A stretch of 64,000 bases of DNA from Chelonoidis abingdonii (GCF_003597395.2 NC_133769.1:43128034-43192033), one strand, 5' to 3'. Shown: positions 10,832 through 22,660, counted from the first letter of the stretch. The notes: generated by a model not told the origin, from the letters alone. Numbers and translations are program-made.

Positions 10832-11467
10832 TTATATTCATTTTTAATTTCTTCCAAATGCTGCCTTTACAGCAGAGCAGAGAAGCATATTGATATTACT
10901 AAACCTTGAGAATGCTTATCCAAGAACCACTACATCACTGGAAAGGCAGCTAATCTAGTGGACTTCCTTATGATTTATTCCTTAATGAGAACTGAACGAC
11001 ACTGCCTGGGCCTGAACTAATTTTAATAGAACTATCACTGATATATTGAGTTGTTAGATGAAGTTCATACTGTATTATTATGTATGGATAGATGACATTC
11101 ATAAATGTTGAAAAAGAGAAAACAAAACCTTAAACTATATTTGCTGGAAGTGAGATTAAAATAAGAGTATTATCTAAAAAAAAAGGTTGAAAATAGTAAC
11201 TTCTATGTAATGTAACAGCAATATTGCTAAAATATATAGCCAATTGCTTAACTAATACTTGTGGTTTGTTATTAAAATGTTCAGGACCAAATGACCTAGC
11301 TTAGCCAAGTTTATTGATTAAAACAAAGCAGTACGTGAAGGGAGTCATACAAACCACCCTTGTGGGAAACTCTCATAGCATTCACCTGACACTGTGGGTT
11401 TACTTCAAAGATGTATCCTCAAATTTATCCTATATGTATGGTTATTAACCAGCTACAGCCACTTTAT
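10832..11467. other. No feature recognised
   Basis: AT-rich unique-looking sequence with no open frame of note. Confidence 0.5.
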
Positions 11468-11472
11468 ACATC

Positions 11473-12637
11473 TGTGATATTGCACTCTATATGATTTTAT
11501 AGAAATATGCAAATGAGTTTAAATACAATGTAACTGGAATATCTTCATGCAACAGGTCTCTTGTAAGATATCATTACAAAGCTTATAATCTACTGAGTGT
11601 GGTCATCCTATTTGTATAAATGTATCACTCTTGTATCGGAAACTAGAAATATGATATATAACTCTGAGGGCTTATTGTAATTATGTAAAGTGTGGGCCAT
11701 TAATGGTGGTTTGGAATCTTGATGACTCCTATTAACCAGGACAATTGTCTGCGGATGGCTCTGTTTTACTTGTAAGTCTCCCTGTTTACATGTGTGCTGG
11801 GAAGTGGGTAATGAAGTCTTACAGTGACATGTGATCATGTCACCTGAACTGGAATCCATCTTTAATCTGATTCTTTTCCATTGAGAAGAAGAGGGTGGGA
11901 ATCCAGAGAGGGACAAAGGTTTCCCGCCTTATGCAAAAGATATATAAATGGATGGAACAGAACAAAGAGGAAGCCATCATGAGGAATCTCCTAGCTACCA
12001 CCTGAGCTGGAACAAGGGCTGTACCAGGGGAAAGGGCTGTGCCCAGACTAGGAAGGATCCAGACTAGGAAGGATCCAGTCTGTGAAAAAGACTTACTGAA
12101 ACATCTCTCAGGGTGAGATTTTATTAGGCTTAGATTTGCGTGTTTTATTTTATTTTACTTGGTAATTAACTTTGTTCTGTCTGTCACTACTTGGAACCAC
12201 TTAAATCCTACTTCTTGTATTTAATAAAATCACTTTTTACTTATTAATTAACTCAGAGTATGTGTTAATACCTGGTGGCAAACAGTTGTCTATATCTCTC
12301 TATCAGTGTTACAGAGGGCGAACAATTTATGAGTTTACCCTGTATAAGCTTTATGCAGGGTAAAACAGATTTATTTGGGGTTTGGACCCCATTGGGAGTT
12401 GTGCATCTGAGTGTTAAAGACAGAAACACTTCTGTAAGCTTAACCGAAGGCAGCTTACAACTGTTAGGGGAAGTGATTCAGACCTGGGTCTGGGTTTTCA
12501 GCAGCCTAGCATGTCTGGCCCAAACCAGGCAAGGCACTGAAGTCCTAAGCTGCCAGGGCAGGAAAGCAGGGGCAGAAGTAGTCTTGGCACATCAGCTGGC
12601 AGTTCCCAAGGGGGTCTGTGTGATCCAACCTGTCACA
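11473..12637 (+). mobile_element. Solo LTR, perfect 5-bp target duplication
   Basis: The 1165-bp segment begins TGTGATATTG and ends CCTGTCACA. The 5-bp duplication ACATC occurs at 11468-11472 and 12638-12642. A TATATAAA box is at 11941-11948 and a polyadenylation signal AATAAA at 12223-12228, giving plus orientation. A 17-bp direct repeat (ACTAGGAAGGATCCAG) occurs twice near 12048-12080. It resembles the LTRs at 39058 and 60344 in length, box order and short blocks such as ATATCATT near 11568. The 124-codon frame at 12275-12649 is inside the LTR and is not a gene. Confidence 0.85.
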
Positions 12638-12642
12638 ACATC

Positions 12643-13795
12643 AACTTAAGTTTTACCTACCAATTTGTACTAACTTTGCCTTTGGTACCTCCCTGTAACT
12701 TTCCCATACCTCATTTTGAAGATGACATTCCAAGTGTTGATGAGCCATGAAAGCACACCCTAACTGCACTAGTACAAAGTATTCATGCATCTTGCCTTTG
12801 ATAGGTTTCATAGTCACTAGTGCCAAAGCTGAGCTCAGCTGTTGCAAGGGGTTGTGAAATATATATTGGGTGAACAAGAGTGACCGTAACTTTGTGCTAA
12901 CATTCACATAGAATGTGTATAATAATGTGATGTGTTTTATGTATTAATATGATGGGGAGTACATTGTCTAACATCAAGAAAGCAAAATCTGTAGTTTCAC
13001 TCTATCTGCTGTCATATTTTAACAGCACCCAGACTGTCTTTTCTATGAAAAAAATAAATAGATGGTACATGGATTTCATATCAATTGCTTAACCTGCCTT
13101 TACGCAAGCCAATTTTTTGTATTGTATTTTTCTCCTTCAATTTGCATCACAACAACAATTTTGCATCAGCAATTCTGTGGCATATTTAACCATCTACAAG
13201 GCTCATTTACATCAATTTACATGAAAGAGCTGTTGTTCTGAGAGCAATAATGCCAGCATTGAAGAGTTTAAATGAAAACTATACTTCAGAAGCTAAGGAA
13301 ACAGCTCCCAGGTGCACGGTAGCTTTTATGATGCCTTGCAAATAGGCAACAGGCCTGCTGATGGACCCTGATGACATGAAGAACATGTGGAATGACATAA
13401 TTATATCTTGTTAAAACAATGATTTGATTCGTTTAAATAATGAACCCTAGCCCTGTGCTAATTGATAATGCATTAACTTTTATGGGATGTGGTGCATGGA
13501 AGTAAAGGGAACAGATCAACTGTATGCTACTCTGTTGCATGCTAATCTTGTCTGTTTAAAATGCAAGAGGAGTGGATAAATAAAAGCTATGAATTACAAT
13601 AAAGGTGTCAATAGTGCTGCAGTGAAAGCTATGAACTGTACAATATCCCCACACTTCATCTGATTTTGTAATATTTTAAACAAAATTACTATCTTCATTC
13701 CAAAGTTCTTGCAATCTTGTAATAGATATTATAATTAACTGGTTCCTTACTTTTGCACTAGGACATTATATTACAAACTATTAACAAGGACATAT
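12643..13795. other. Unique sequence, possible conserved noncoding element
   Basis: No repeat or gene is seen. From about 13130 to 13620 the sequence is complex and AT-rich with several homeodomain or POU-like sites, for example CTAATTGATAATGCATTAA near 13459. Whether it is conserved cannot be told from one sequence. Confidence 0.3.
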
Positions 13796-14247
13796 GCCGA
13801 AAAGGAGGACCCGGTAGTGAATCAGACAGGGTATGTATGATCCAAACGGTATAAAGTTTAGGTTTATTGCAGCAAGTGGCTTAAGGCTATCTGAAGCATA
13901 CTAAAGTGAATAAGTGGCTAGAAAAGGATAAAGTCAAAGACAGTACTCAGTCTCATTTAAGGTTTAACAAACTGAATGCAATATTCACGCTGTAAGCAAG
14001 ATCAGTTAATACGTGGGAAAACACTCCAGCAGCAAAAATAGTAAGTGCCGTTCAATGATCCTAAACAGGAAAAATTGTAAGTTAAGTCAGTGGGCTTGAC
14101 TGTCCCTTGTAGCTGAGTTGTGGTCAGGGGATGGGAGGTGAGGAACCACCCCCTAGTGAGCTGTAGCTCCCTCATTCTGCAAAATCTTGTTCAAGTCTAA
14201 GTTTGACCAGCTTATGGGCTACTCTAATATTCAGCTCTGTCACACAC
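13795..14247 (-). mobile_element. LTR-like fragment (tentative)
   Basis: Read on the minus strand it begins TGTGTGACAGAGC and ends TTTTCGGCA, with a polyadenylation-type signal (AATAAA in reverse at 13863-13868) close to the end. These are LTR hallmarks, but I found no matching target duplication, so the ends are uncertain. Confidence 0.4.
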
Positions 14248-14274
14248 CCACTACATCTCCTCTTTCTTATTTGT

Positions 14275-14520
14275 CCAAGGTATTTATATGGCTCCATCAA
14301 TACAGTATCTGAGCATCTCACAAGCTTTGATATACATTTTTCTATCATAAGCCCTCTATGAAGTAGGAAAGTGCTATTGTCCCAATTTTATGGATGGAGA
14401 CCAGAAAGATTGAGTAACTTGCTTAAAGTCACACTGGAATATCTGTGAGGAAAGATTCAACTTGAACCCAAGTTTCTAAATGCCCAGGATAATATGCTGA
14501 CCATGGGACCATCTTTCTAT
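14275..14520 (+). repeat. MIR-like ancient SINE fragment
   Basis: The segment has the diverged order seen in MIR elements: a tract like TCCCAATTTTATGGATGGAG, then GAGTAACTTGC, then AAAGTCACAC, then TTGAACCCAAG. Divergence is high, as expected of an old amniote repeat. Confidence 0.6.
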
Positions 14521-14535
14521 TGCATGCTGCTGCCT

Positions 14536-14557
14536 TTTTTTTTTTTTTTTTTTTTTG
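14536..14557 (+). repeat. Poly-T tract
   Basis: About 21 consecutive T. It directly follows the MIR-like fragment. Confidence 0.9.
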
Positions 14558-15366
14558 CTGGGGTGTACTGGGAGGTGGCTGGTGCAGCGCAATGCCTATC
14601 TGGGTTTCTGCCAGTGCAGCGCTTTCCCCATCAGCAAGGGAAAATTTTATCATCTGGCTTTTACAGCTAGAATTGTACCAGAAAAATCTGGCCCAATAGG
14701 AGTGTTATATATGACAAGATTCAGACCCAAACCCTTGTTTTAGAGGGACATTAACGAAGCTCCGAACGTTGGTTCCTCAATAACTTGATAAGTAAACACA
14801 GAAGCTGCACAGAAACTGATGTGTTTTGTAATTACTGCTTTGACAGGAAGTTTTGTTTTTTGTACTTTCTTAAAGAGGGGCTTGTGTCACATTATTATAT
14901 TCCTTGGTATCCCTCCCCAACAAATATGTTGGTATATAAATATTTAAAGCAGATGAGTGTAGAGGAAATGGGTCCTCTCCCGTTTAGGTTCATTGATACA
15001 ACTGGAATTAACCGGTTGATCTCCCCTCCCCCTCCCCACTAATATGTTCTGACCTTGTGCTCAACAAGACGTACAACCCACACTACTTCCTGACATGGGG
15101 AAGACTTAGAACCAGGTAAAAAAACAAATGTCTTTATTTCGCATGGTCTGTCCGGGGCTACTGACTACTCCACACTTCCACTCGCTCTCCCAAGTTGTTC
15201 TCAACAACGATACAAGTCCTCCATTCAAAAATGCTGGGAATTCTTCCATGTACGAATGTGTTCAGGGGACCACAGTTCCAGATTCTAGCAGCTAAATGGA
15301 ATAGGTGAAATTCACATATTGAACAGGGCAGAAAAACATTGTTAATGTGGGAAGTGATGCTTAAAC
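14558..15366. other. No feature recognised
   Basis: Unique-looking sequence. The portion 15030-15290 is GC-richer and may be an unidentified repeat fragment, but I see no terminal signals. Confidence 0.4.
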
Positions 15367-15374
15367 AACTAGAG

Positions 15375-15680
15375 CAGGGTAGGCAAACCTATGGCCGTGA
15401 CGGAAGGCGGCACGGCAAGCTGATTTTCAATGGCATCACCATGCCCGGCCTGGCCACCGGTGCTGGAGGGATTGCATTTCATTTAATTTTAATATGAAGC
15501 TTCTTAAACATTTTAAAAACCTTAGTCACTTTACATGCAACAATAGTTTATTTATATATTATAGACGTATAGAAAGAGACCTTCTAAAAATATTAAAATG
15601 TATTACTGGCACACAAAACCCTAAATGAGAGTGAATAAATGAAGACTTGGCACAGCACTTCTGAAGGTTGCCAACCCCTG
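15375..15680 (+). mobile_element. hAT-like nonautonomous DNA transposon
   Basis: The 306-bp element has imperfect terminal inverted repeats CAGGGTAGGCAAACCTA and AGGTTGCCAACCCCTG. It is flanked by a perfect 8-bp duplication AACTAGAG at 15367-15374 and 15681-15688, the size made by hAT transposases. There is no transposase frame, so it depended on enzyme from elsewhere. A related copy lies at 37344-37653 in the opposite orientation. Confidence 0.85.
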
Positions 15681-15688
15681 AACTAGAG

Positions 15689-16814
15689 CAAACAGGCTAA
15701 CTCACCAGTCACTACAAAGACTGTAAAGTTCAGTGTGTGAGGAGAAAAAAAGAAAACTGTTCCAAGCAGAACTCCTATGAAGATGGGATACTTGAGGTCC
15801 TTGATAACTAAATGCATTAGAAATATCAGGCTCCTGGGACAAAATTCCCAAACAAATAATTGATTTAGTGGATGGTGAAATCCCAGGACTCCTGCATCTG
15901 GATGCAAAATGGCTCTTTTGTATATGGAAAGGTGTTATCATGTTAGATAGAGGAAACCTTGCACCAGATGCCAGTTGTATAGCGAATCCCATATTTCTGA
16001 ATACTACTGATAAGAAAGAAACTGCTATGTGAACTTGCAAGAAAGTTGATCTAATTATTGATGGGCATAAGTTACTAATTTTCCCTGACATAAGCATGCT
16101 GCACAACATCAAAGGCAAGAACTAAATGTTAAAAAAAAAATCATCAATGAGGATGTTGCTGCATCGATCTTGTATGCAGCCAAACCTTCAGTCCTGCACA
16201 GACAGGAAATTTTAGGACCTGGCTTCTGTGATCCACCTATTCAACTGAATCTAGAATAAGAACATGCAGTTTGCCACCTCATCTGATCCTGACTCTTTGG
16301 AGAATAATTAGATTTTCCTAACCCCTCCTGAGAAATCTTAATTGTATAGTTGTTACATAGATAAACATTAATTATGAATGTTGTCTGATGCCCTCAGTTC
16401 CGCCTGCCTATTTTCTGTTAGATTTAATCAAATTTTATATCTGGTTTACTGAGCCTGTTAGTCATTATGGCAATACTTCAGCTAAGGAAAGAACTTACTT
16501 AGATCAGTTGTATATGTTAGTCCGTTTTGTTAAAGGAATACTAGCAATTTAAAGTGTAGTCACTTTCAAAAAGTGAATTAAACATAATTTCAGGTATTAC
16601 ATCTGCTCTTGCCAGTTTTTGTGGTTGTGCAGTCATATTTTTCCATTTAAAAAAAGACTTTTCACTCTCCTGTTGCTGTATGAGAGACACATACAGCATG
16701 AGAGCCAAACCATGCATGAAACTAGCTGACTATAGAGGAGAAAATGTAAAACTGCCTCCGCACAGAGTAGCGCATCGTAAGAAACAGAAAAAGAGAAATA
16801 ATTATTTCAGTGAA
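15689..16814. other. No feature recognised
   Basis: Unique-looking AT-rich sequence. The 138-codon minus-strand frame at 15702-16118 has no recognisable domain and no exon context. Confidence 0.45.
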
Positions 16815-16819
16815 GAAGA

Positions 16820-17010
16820 AGAATGTCTAGCTCTTATATAGCAATTTTCATCCAATAAATCTTAGAGTGCTTTACAAAGAAATTCAGTATTTTATGTCCA
16901 TTTTATAAATAGGGAAACCGAGGCACAGTGAGGTGAACTGACTTGCCTAAGATCAACCAGCAAGCTAGTAGCAGAGCTAGGAAAGAACTCAGCTCCCTTA
17001 AGGCCCATTC
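16820..17010 (+). repeat. MIR-like SINE fragment
   Basis: Contains the core AAACCGAGGCACAGTGAGGT, then TGACTTGCCTAAGATCA, then a GCAGAGCTAGGA segment, in the order found in MIR 3' halves. This is the best preserved of the MIR-like pieces here. Confidence 0.75.
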
Positions 17011-19310
17011 TAGTGCTTCAGTCACCAGGTAACACAATGACTTGACTTATCCAGGAGTGTAAGGGTGTGAAGAGGCTTAAAGCCCCATTTACTCCCTTGC
17101 ATCAGCATAAGAAGAATGGGAGCCTTAGTGGAACTGCAACATCTAACTCATGCACCAGTGGACAGATCCTTGTGTCTATTCCACTAAAATTGGCACATCT
17201 CTGTCTTAGTCATTAAAACAAACATAACAGCCAATCAGCTGCATCCCAACATGCAATAAATGTTATAATATTTTCAAGGACAGATTGCAGGTATTATCTG
17301 TACTGAAATGGTAATGCCCTATCCTACACATTATCACAATGGGACAAAAATGTCCATGGTTTATTTCCACTGACTTCAGTGGATTTACATAGGGAATAAA
17401 TTTAGCTGTATCACACATCTGCTCATTAATTTTTCAGTGATACAAACTGAAGTGATAGATCAAGTCAAAGATCTCTTAATTAACCTCTCCTCACTCTGGA
17501 TTGACATGATATGTGGTAACTACTCAAGAGGTGTGATAAGTCACTTGACTCCATGTCACTGTTTACCATTAAAGTACTGACAGATGCTTATTGACTGGAT
17601 AATGTTATTTCAATTTAGGCTGATGGCAAGACCCAAACTAATTCAAATACTCATTTGCACTCAGAAATAAAACAGCCGCATTAATATTATTTTTTGTTGG
17701 TGCCACTCAGACTTCCCAGTCTCCAAATCAGTCACTATGGTACAAATGATTAAAGCATGGGTCATGTGTTCAGTTGCACCTCAGCCTTTCTATATGTTTT
17801 CCTTTGCTGTCGCAGAGGTGAGTGGAGGCTGCCAGATAGTGGCGTCAATTTCCAGAGAGAAAAACAATTTACAGAATGTTGAGTATGGAAAAAGATTAAC
17901 AAAGACAAATACATCAGTCCCGGGTTAAGAAATAATTAACAGCTCACTTGTGTAACCCTTACTCCTGGTGGTGAGGATTTATTCATGCTAATAATCTCAC
18001 TGAAGCTAGAAGACCTAAGAGGTCATTTTCATCTTTAATTTCTGTCAATACACTATTTCAAACAGCACTTTTAAATTACTGCAGTATTTCAGTATTACAA
18101 ATTACTACAGGGTAAACTCAGCACTTAACATGTACATTTTTTCTCTTGCATACATACTCTTAGTCTCTTCACATTGTCAATTCTCCTTCCATCTTGTCCT
18201 TCCACAGTCTCTTACCCAGATCATTTCATACAGCCCATGATTTGACTCCCCCACACCCCAAAGTCCTCCACACTTTCCCTCATTGCCATTTGAGACCAAT
18301 ACCCATGTGTGATAGGGAGTTCAGAGGACCAGGCAACCTAGGTGCACCCGACTTCCAGCCCCTTGCCTCTTTGCCAGGGCAGCAGAGGTACCTTTTCCTG
18401 ACCTTAACCTAGGGATCTTCAGCTTTACACTCACAATAAGTGACTAGGCACTTAAGGGGATGTGGTAAGGGGACATGGGCCTTCCCTCTTCATCAGGTCC
18501 CAGCCTAGAACCCTGTGGAAAGCAATATTGGCCCTGCAGTGCATCCAAGTTCCTTCCCTGGGCTACTTCCTACCTATAGATTCCTTCAGTTTGGGACACG
18601 GCTCCTATAGTCCAAACAGCCAATTACCTTACAAGAAGAAAGCAAAGCTCTGCAAGTTTTCAAAAACGGTGGTAGCTAAAGAAGGCTCTACCTGGGGACC
18701 TTATCCATTCCATTTTCCCCTCTCATGCTGTCTTCTGTCTGGCTTCCTGGGGAAGAATTCCTCTCTTATGAAACCTGTCCACCATCCTTTGTCTGGGCTT
18801 CTGAGCTCCTTTTAATCCATTCCTCCAGTTGGAACATCCTTAGTAGGTCTGTAGGGGTGGGGCTACCTGGGCCCCATAATGCCTTTGAAGCCCTTCAAGT
18901 CCAATATGGGGTTTGTATATCCCATCACACCATATTAATCCTTCACTACTAGTCTCCCTTTCCCCCGCCCCTCCTTTCTACATCTGCAGAATGGATTATT
19001 GAGGAGATAGAACTAATAGTGCAAGACCAGGAAATGTTGCATAGGATTGTGAGACACTGCAGCAAAACTGCTAGAATCTAAGCCATGCATTAAATCCAAA
19101 CCATTTGAAAGGTCTAGTGCTGCTTGTGCAGAAGGAAATGCAGCTGATTTTCCTTCCATTGCTGCTACTATTTTCTTAATCTTATGTGAACTCTGAGGTC
19201 TTCAAGGGAAAAACATATCAGTGTTCAAAACATGGTGTGTGTACAGTTATCACCCTTTGCTGTCCATAAAATGTTGGCGCCATAATCTAAAGTAATAAAC
19301 CTTCATCTCA
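17011..19310. other. No gene recognised
   Basis: The stretch is a mix of AT-rich sequence (17.0-18.1 kb) and pyrimidine-rich sequence (18.2-19.0 kb). Frames at 18194-18412 and 18462-18815 are low-complexity and show no domain or splice structure. Confidence 0.45.
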
Positions 19311-19320
19311 GAAATTTGGG

Positions 19321-19451
19321 GGTCAGAGGGGTAGCCGTGTTAGTCTGGATCTGTAAAAAGCAACGGAGACCTGTGGCACCTTATAGACTAACAGGCGTAT
19401 TGGAGCATAAGCCTTCGTGGGTGAATACCCACTTCATCAGATGCATGACAT
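19321..19451 (+). repeat. Short interspersed element with 10-bp target duplication
   Basis: The 131-bp unit starts GGTCAGAGGGGTAGCCGTGT and ends with the CCACTTCATCAGATGCATGA phrase. The sequence GAAATTTGGG flanks it at 19311-19320 and 19452-19461. A long target duplication fits LINE-machinery retroposition. Related copies are at 45369, 45909, 49700 and 61655. Confidence 0.8.
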
Positions 19452-19461
19452 GAAATTTGGG

Positions 19462-20063
19462 AGTAAGCCAGTTTCCAAATGGTCGATACAAATCCTGAAG
19501 CAGGTGGACAGCCATGTGGTATTTTTCTCAGTGTTCAGTGTTATGTTTCCTGATGGTATTTGATGTGTAAATGGATAGGGCACAGATGTCAGATTGCAAA
19601 ACTGTAAAATATATTACAGAGACCATGTAATCAAATGTTTGGTCCCCTGGTCCATATGGCTGTCATGACATGAGGAGATAACACACATTGTCACAAAGAG
19701 CTTCCTCTTTCTCCATTTCAGTATTACAAGTTATATGGATCTCCTGAGGCTCATGGTCATGGGATGTATATACTCCATGACAGCCTAGAAACCTAGAGTT
19801 TAATGCAGGACCTGCCAACCAGAGCTAATTAGCAACCTCACAGCAGCTGAGAGAATAAAAGAGCTGAGAAGCATTGGGCTGGGTTGGCTGCCAGTGGAGC
19901 AAGCAGGTTGGAGAAGGAAACAATGGCCATCAAGCTGCTGAGAAACTGCCCAGAACAGGAATGACCAGCTCTACAGGCTTAAGAAGCCGACAGAAACCAA
20001 GGGAGGTAGGAGGCAGCTCAGCTGTGCCCTGATTCCACCTGCTTGAGTTAAAGGCCTGAGTTG
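19462..20063. other. Possible older repeat flanking the next LTR
   Basis: The part 19790-20063 contains a TATA-like AATAAAAGAGC at about 19853 and continues after the LTR at 20719-20870 without a break. It may be part of an older LTR or unit into which the 20068 LTR jumped. Confidence 0.35.
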
Positions 20064-20067
20064 GAAC

Positions 20068-20718
20068 TGTGACAAAGTTCCTCCTCTACCTTGGTGAGTC
20101 CTGCACTTATTGGTGGATTTGTTCACCTCAGTGATCTTCCCTTCTTGTGGAACCCACAGTCTGGGTCAGCTCCTCCTGTGTCTGATCAGGAGTTAGGAGG
20201 TTTGGGGGGAACCCGGGCCCATCCTCTACTCCGGTTTCCACCCAGGGGCCACTGTGATCACAGCTGTCTATAGTGCCTCCTGTAACAGCTGTCGACTGAC
20301 CAGCTACAACTCCCGGGCTACTTCCCCAGGGCCTCCTCAAACACCTTCTCATCCTCACCACAGACCTTCCTCCTCGGCCTGATAATGCTTGTCCTCTTCG
20401 ACTCCAGCAGTACCGCTCTCGCTCTCGCTCTCAGCTTCTGCTCCACTCCTCTCACAACTCTCTCCTCTGGCCCCTGCCTGACTGATGAGCCTCTTTAAAC
20501 CCAGGTGCTCTGAAGCCTGCTTGATTGCTTGCAGGTGTTCTAATTAAAGTAGCTTATCTACTGTCTTCTAGAAAGTCTTAAATTGGTCTCCATGTGCCTT
20601 GATTAACACTGGAAGCAAGTGCATTTGGTTACCAGGGTACTAGGTATTTGTTTAGCCTGGGGCTAACATACCTGTTTCTCAGTACTTTACGGTAGCCATC
20701 TGGCCTTGTTCCATCACA
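20068..20718 (-). mobile_element. Solo LTR with 4-bp target duplication
   Basis: The 651-bp segment starts TGTGACAAAG and ends GTTCCATCACA. GAAC flanks it at 20064-20067 and 20719-20722. A TTTAAAG box on the minus strand at about 20491-20499 suggests reverse orientation. A CTCTCG-type simple repeat lies at 20414-20433. The 4-bp duplication and shorter length set it apart from the 1.1-kb LTRs. Frames within it are not genes. Confidence 0.7.
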
Positions 20719-20910
20719 GAACCCAGTAGAGTGGATGTGCAGGTGAGCCTGGCTTCCCTACTGATCCCTTCAAGACTTAAGAACTGAAGGGGTTTCCAGA
20801 CCCCCTGAATACTAGGACCAGCTGACTCTGCCAAGTACAAGGGGAAAACCCACACTCCCCAGCACGGCTGAAATGAACATCTTTCATAGCCTAGAATGGG
20901 ACTTTCACAG

Positions 20911-21673
20911 GGTATGTCTATGCTGCAACTAAAACTTTGTGGCTAGCCTGTGCCAGCTGACTCTGGCTCAGGCTAAGGGGCTGTTGAATTGTGGTGTAAA
21001 TGCTCAGGTTTGGGCTGAAGCCTGGGCTCTAGGCAGGGCCGGTGCAAGGATGTTTCATGCCCTAGGCGAAACTTCCACTTTGTGCCCCCTTCCTGAGGCG
21101 CCTGCCTTGCGATAGCTCCTGAGGCACCCCCCACCCCAGCTCACGCCTGCTCCATGCACGAGCACCCCGAGCATGCCGTGGCTGCTTCACTTCTCCCGCC
21201 TCCCAGGCTTGCGTCACCAATCAACTTAGGCGCTGCAAGCCTGGGAGGTGGGAGAAGTGAAGCAGCCACGGTGTGCTCGGGGAGGAGGTGGGGTATGGGT
21301 GAGCTGGGACGGGGAGTTCCCCTGCGTGCAGACCCCCCGACTTACTTTCTGGAGGCGGCCCTCCCTGCACTCCCCTGCCCGAGATCCATCCGCCTAAATG
21401 CTGGAGGCGACTGGGGCGGCTGAAGATCCGGTCACCACGGTCGCTGCCGAGGAAAATGGTGCCCCTCAAATCCCAGTGATCTCCTAAATGGTTGCACCAG
21501 CCCTGGCTCTAGGACCCTGTGAGGTGTGTGGGTCCAAGAGTTTGGACTGCAGCCCGAGCCTGAATGTCCACACTGCAATTAAACAGTCCCTTAGCCCAAA
21601 CCTGTGAGCCTGAGTCAGCTGGCATAGTCCAGCTTTGGGGTTTTAATTGCAGGGTAGACATATCCATAGAGAC
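20911..21673. mobile_element. Palindromic MITE-like element split by a hAT insertion
   Basis: The left arm (20911-21033) and right arm (21506-21673) are long inverted repeats. Both carry, in mirrored order, GGTATGTCTA-type ends, GCCAGCTGACTC, CCTTAGCC, and AATTG. The inner ends are separated by the 472-bp hAT element, without which the arms would nearly meet. Confidence 0.7.
21034..21505. mobile_element. hAT-like element nested in a MITE
   Basis: The 472-bp element has terminal inverted repeats CAGGGCCGGTGCAA and TTGCACCAGCCCTG (one mismatch). The 8-bp duplication GCTCTAGG lies at 21026-21033 and 21506-21513. Inside is a long GC-rich hairpin, about 21134-21310, with arms that include TGGCTGCTTCACTTCTCCC. 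The frames on both strands in this hairpin are not genes. Confidence 0.85.
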
Positions 21674-22660
21674 TCTAGCAAGATAAGATGACTGATGCCC
21701 CCCTCCCGCATTCCATCAGATTAAGTGAACTCTGGGCAATGCCCTGTCTGATCAAAGGGGCTGCTGTTCCACCAGCACAACAGTTTACCCTCAATAAAGA
21801 GAGAAGCTCTGCATTCTTCTCCTCACCTACCCTACCTACAAGTAACACAATTAGATTCTCTGAAGTTTAGTTTCTGCAGAAGGTGTGTGCAAAGGGTGCT
21901 GTGAAGTTAGTTCTACACTTCTTTTCGAAGGACCTGCCTTAGTAATTTAGAACTGGGCTGAACCAATTGTTATGGTTACAGGGTTACCATTCCCTTACTC
22001 CTTTGCTGGTCTCTGAGTGCATCCCCTTAAGTGTCAGGACTTTACCTATCCTGGGGTGCAATTCCTCAAAGGTCTCAGGACTTTACCTATCCTGGGGTGC
22101 AATTCCACAATCCTCTCACTCTTAGAATAGGCTGTGGGCTACAGTATCCTATGTATCCACCATTCTCACCCTGCAGGTCTGACTGGGTTTGGCATCCACA
22201 GTACTTCCCTTTTGGAGTCAGTGACCAAACAGCTGCCTTCAAACTAGAGTATTGTCTACAATTTTGTGGTAGATACAAAGAATTAGAGAAAAAGGTTTTT
22301 TAAAACAACAAATAGTTTGCACATGTTTATTTTACCTAAAGCCCTCCCATCCCGTGAGGGTGACCTAGACTGGCCTAATTCTTCAGACACCTCCACAGGT
22401 CCCTTATCTCAGTCTGTTCCCTGACCCTCAGCCTGACCCCCTTGAATAAATGTTCCTTTTTAAACCTGCTGTTGCTATTTTGCTGTTCCATGTTCACTGG
22501 CCCTTTCTTGTCCTAACTCAACCAGTTTTATAAGTTAGCAGGGGAGAAGGCAAAATCTCCAAAATGAATAGTCCTGGTATTGTCCCTTAACAACCATCAA
22601 GCATTGATGAGAGATGGCTTATCTCAAGACATTCTGTTTTCTGCTGGCCTTTCCTGGCAG
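21674..22660. other. No gene recognised
   Basis: Apart from the 41-bp tandem duplication nothing stands out. The overlapping frames at 22031-22303 are created by that duplication. Confidence 0.45.
22034..22107 (+). repeat. Tandem duplication, 41-bp unit
   Basis: The phrase TCAGGACTTTACCTATCCTG starts at 22034 and again at 22075 with the following GGGTGCAATTCC also repeated. The copies are nearly identical over about 32 bases, so the duplication is recent. Confidence 0.85.

Noticed and set aside
12275..12649. 124-codon frame
   Set aside because: It lies within the U5 side of the solo LTR at 11473-12637 and ends past its edge. No domain is visible.
13795..14247. Confident LTR call
   Set aside because: Ends look LTR-like but I could not find a target duplication, so it is kept only as tentative.
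15702..16118. 138-codon minus-strand frame
   Set aside because: Composition is not coding-like, no domain or splice context is seen, and it sits in unique AT-rich sequence.
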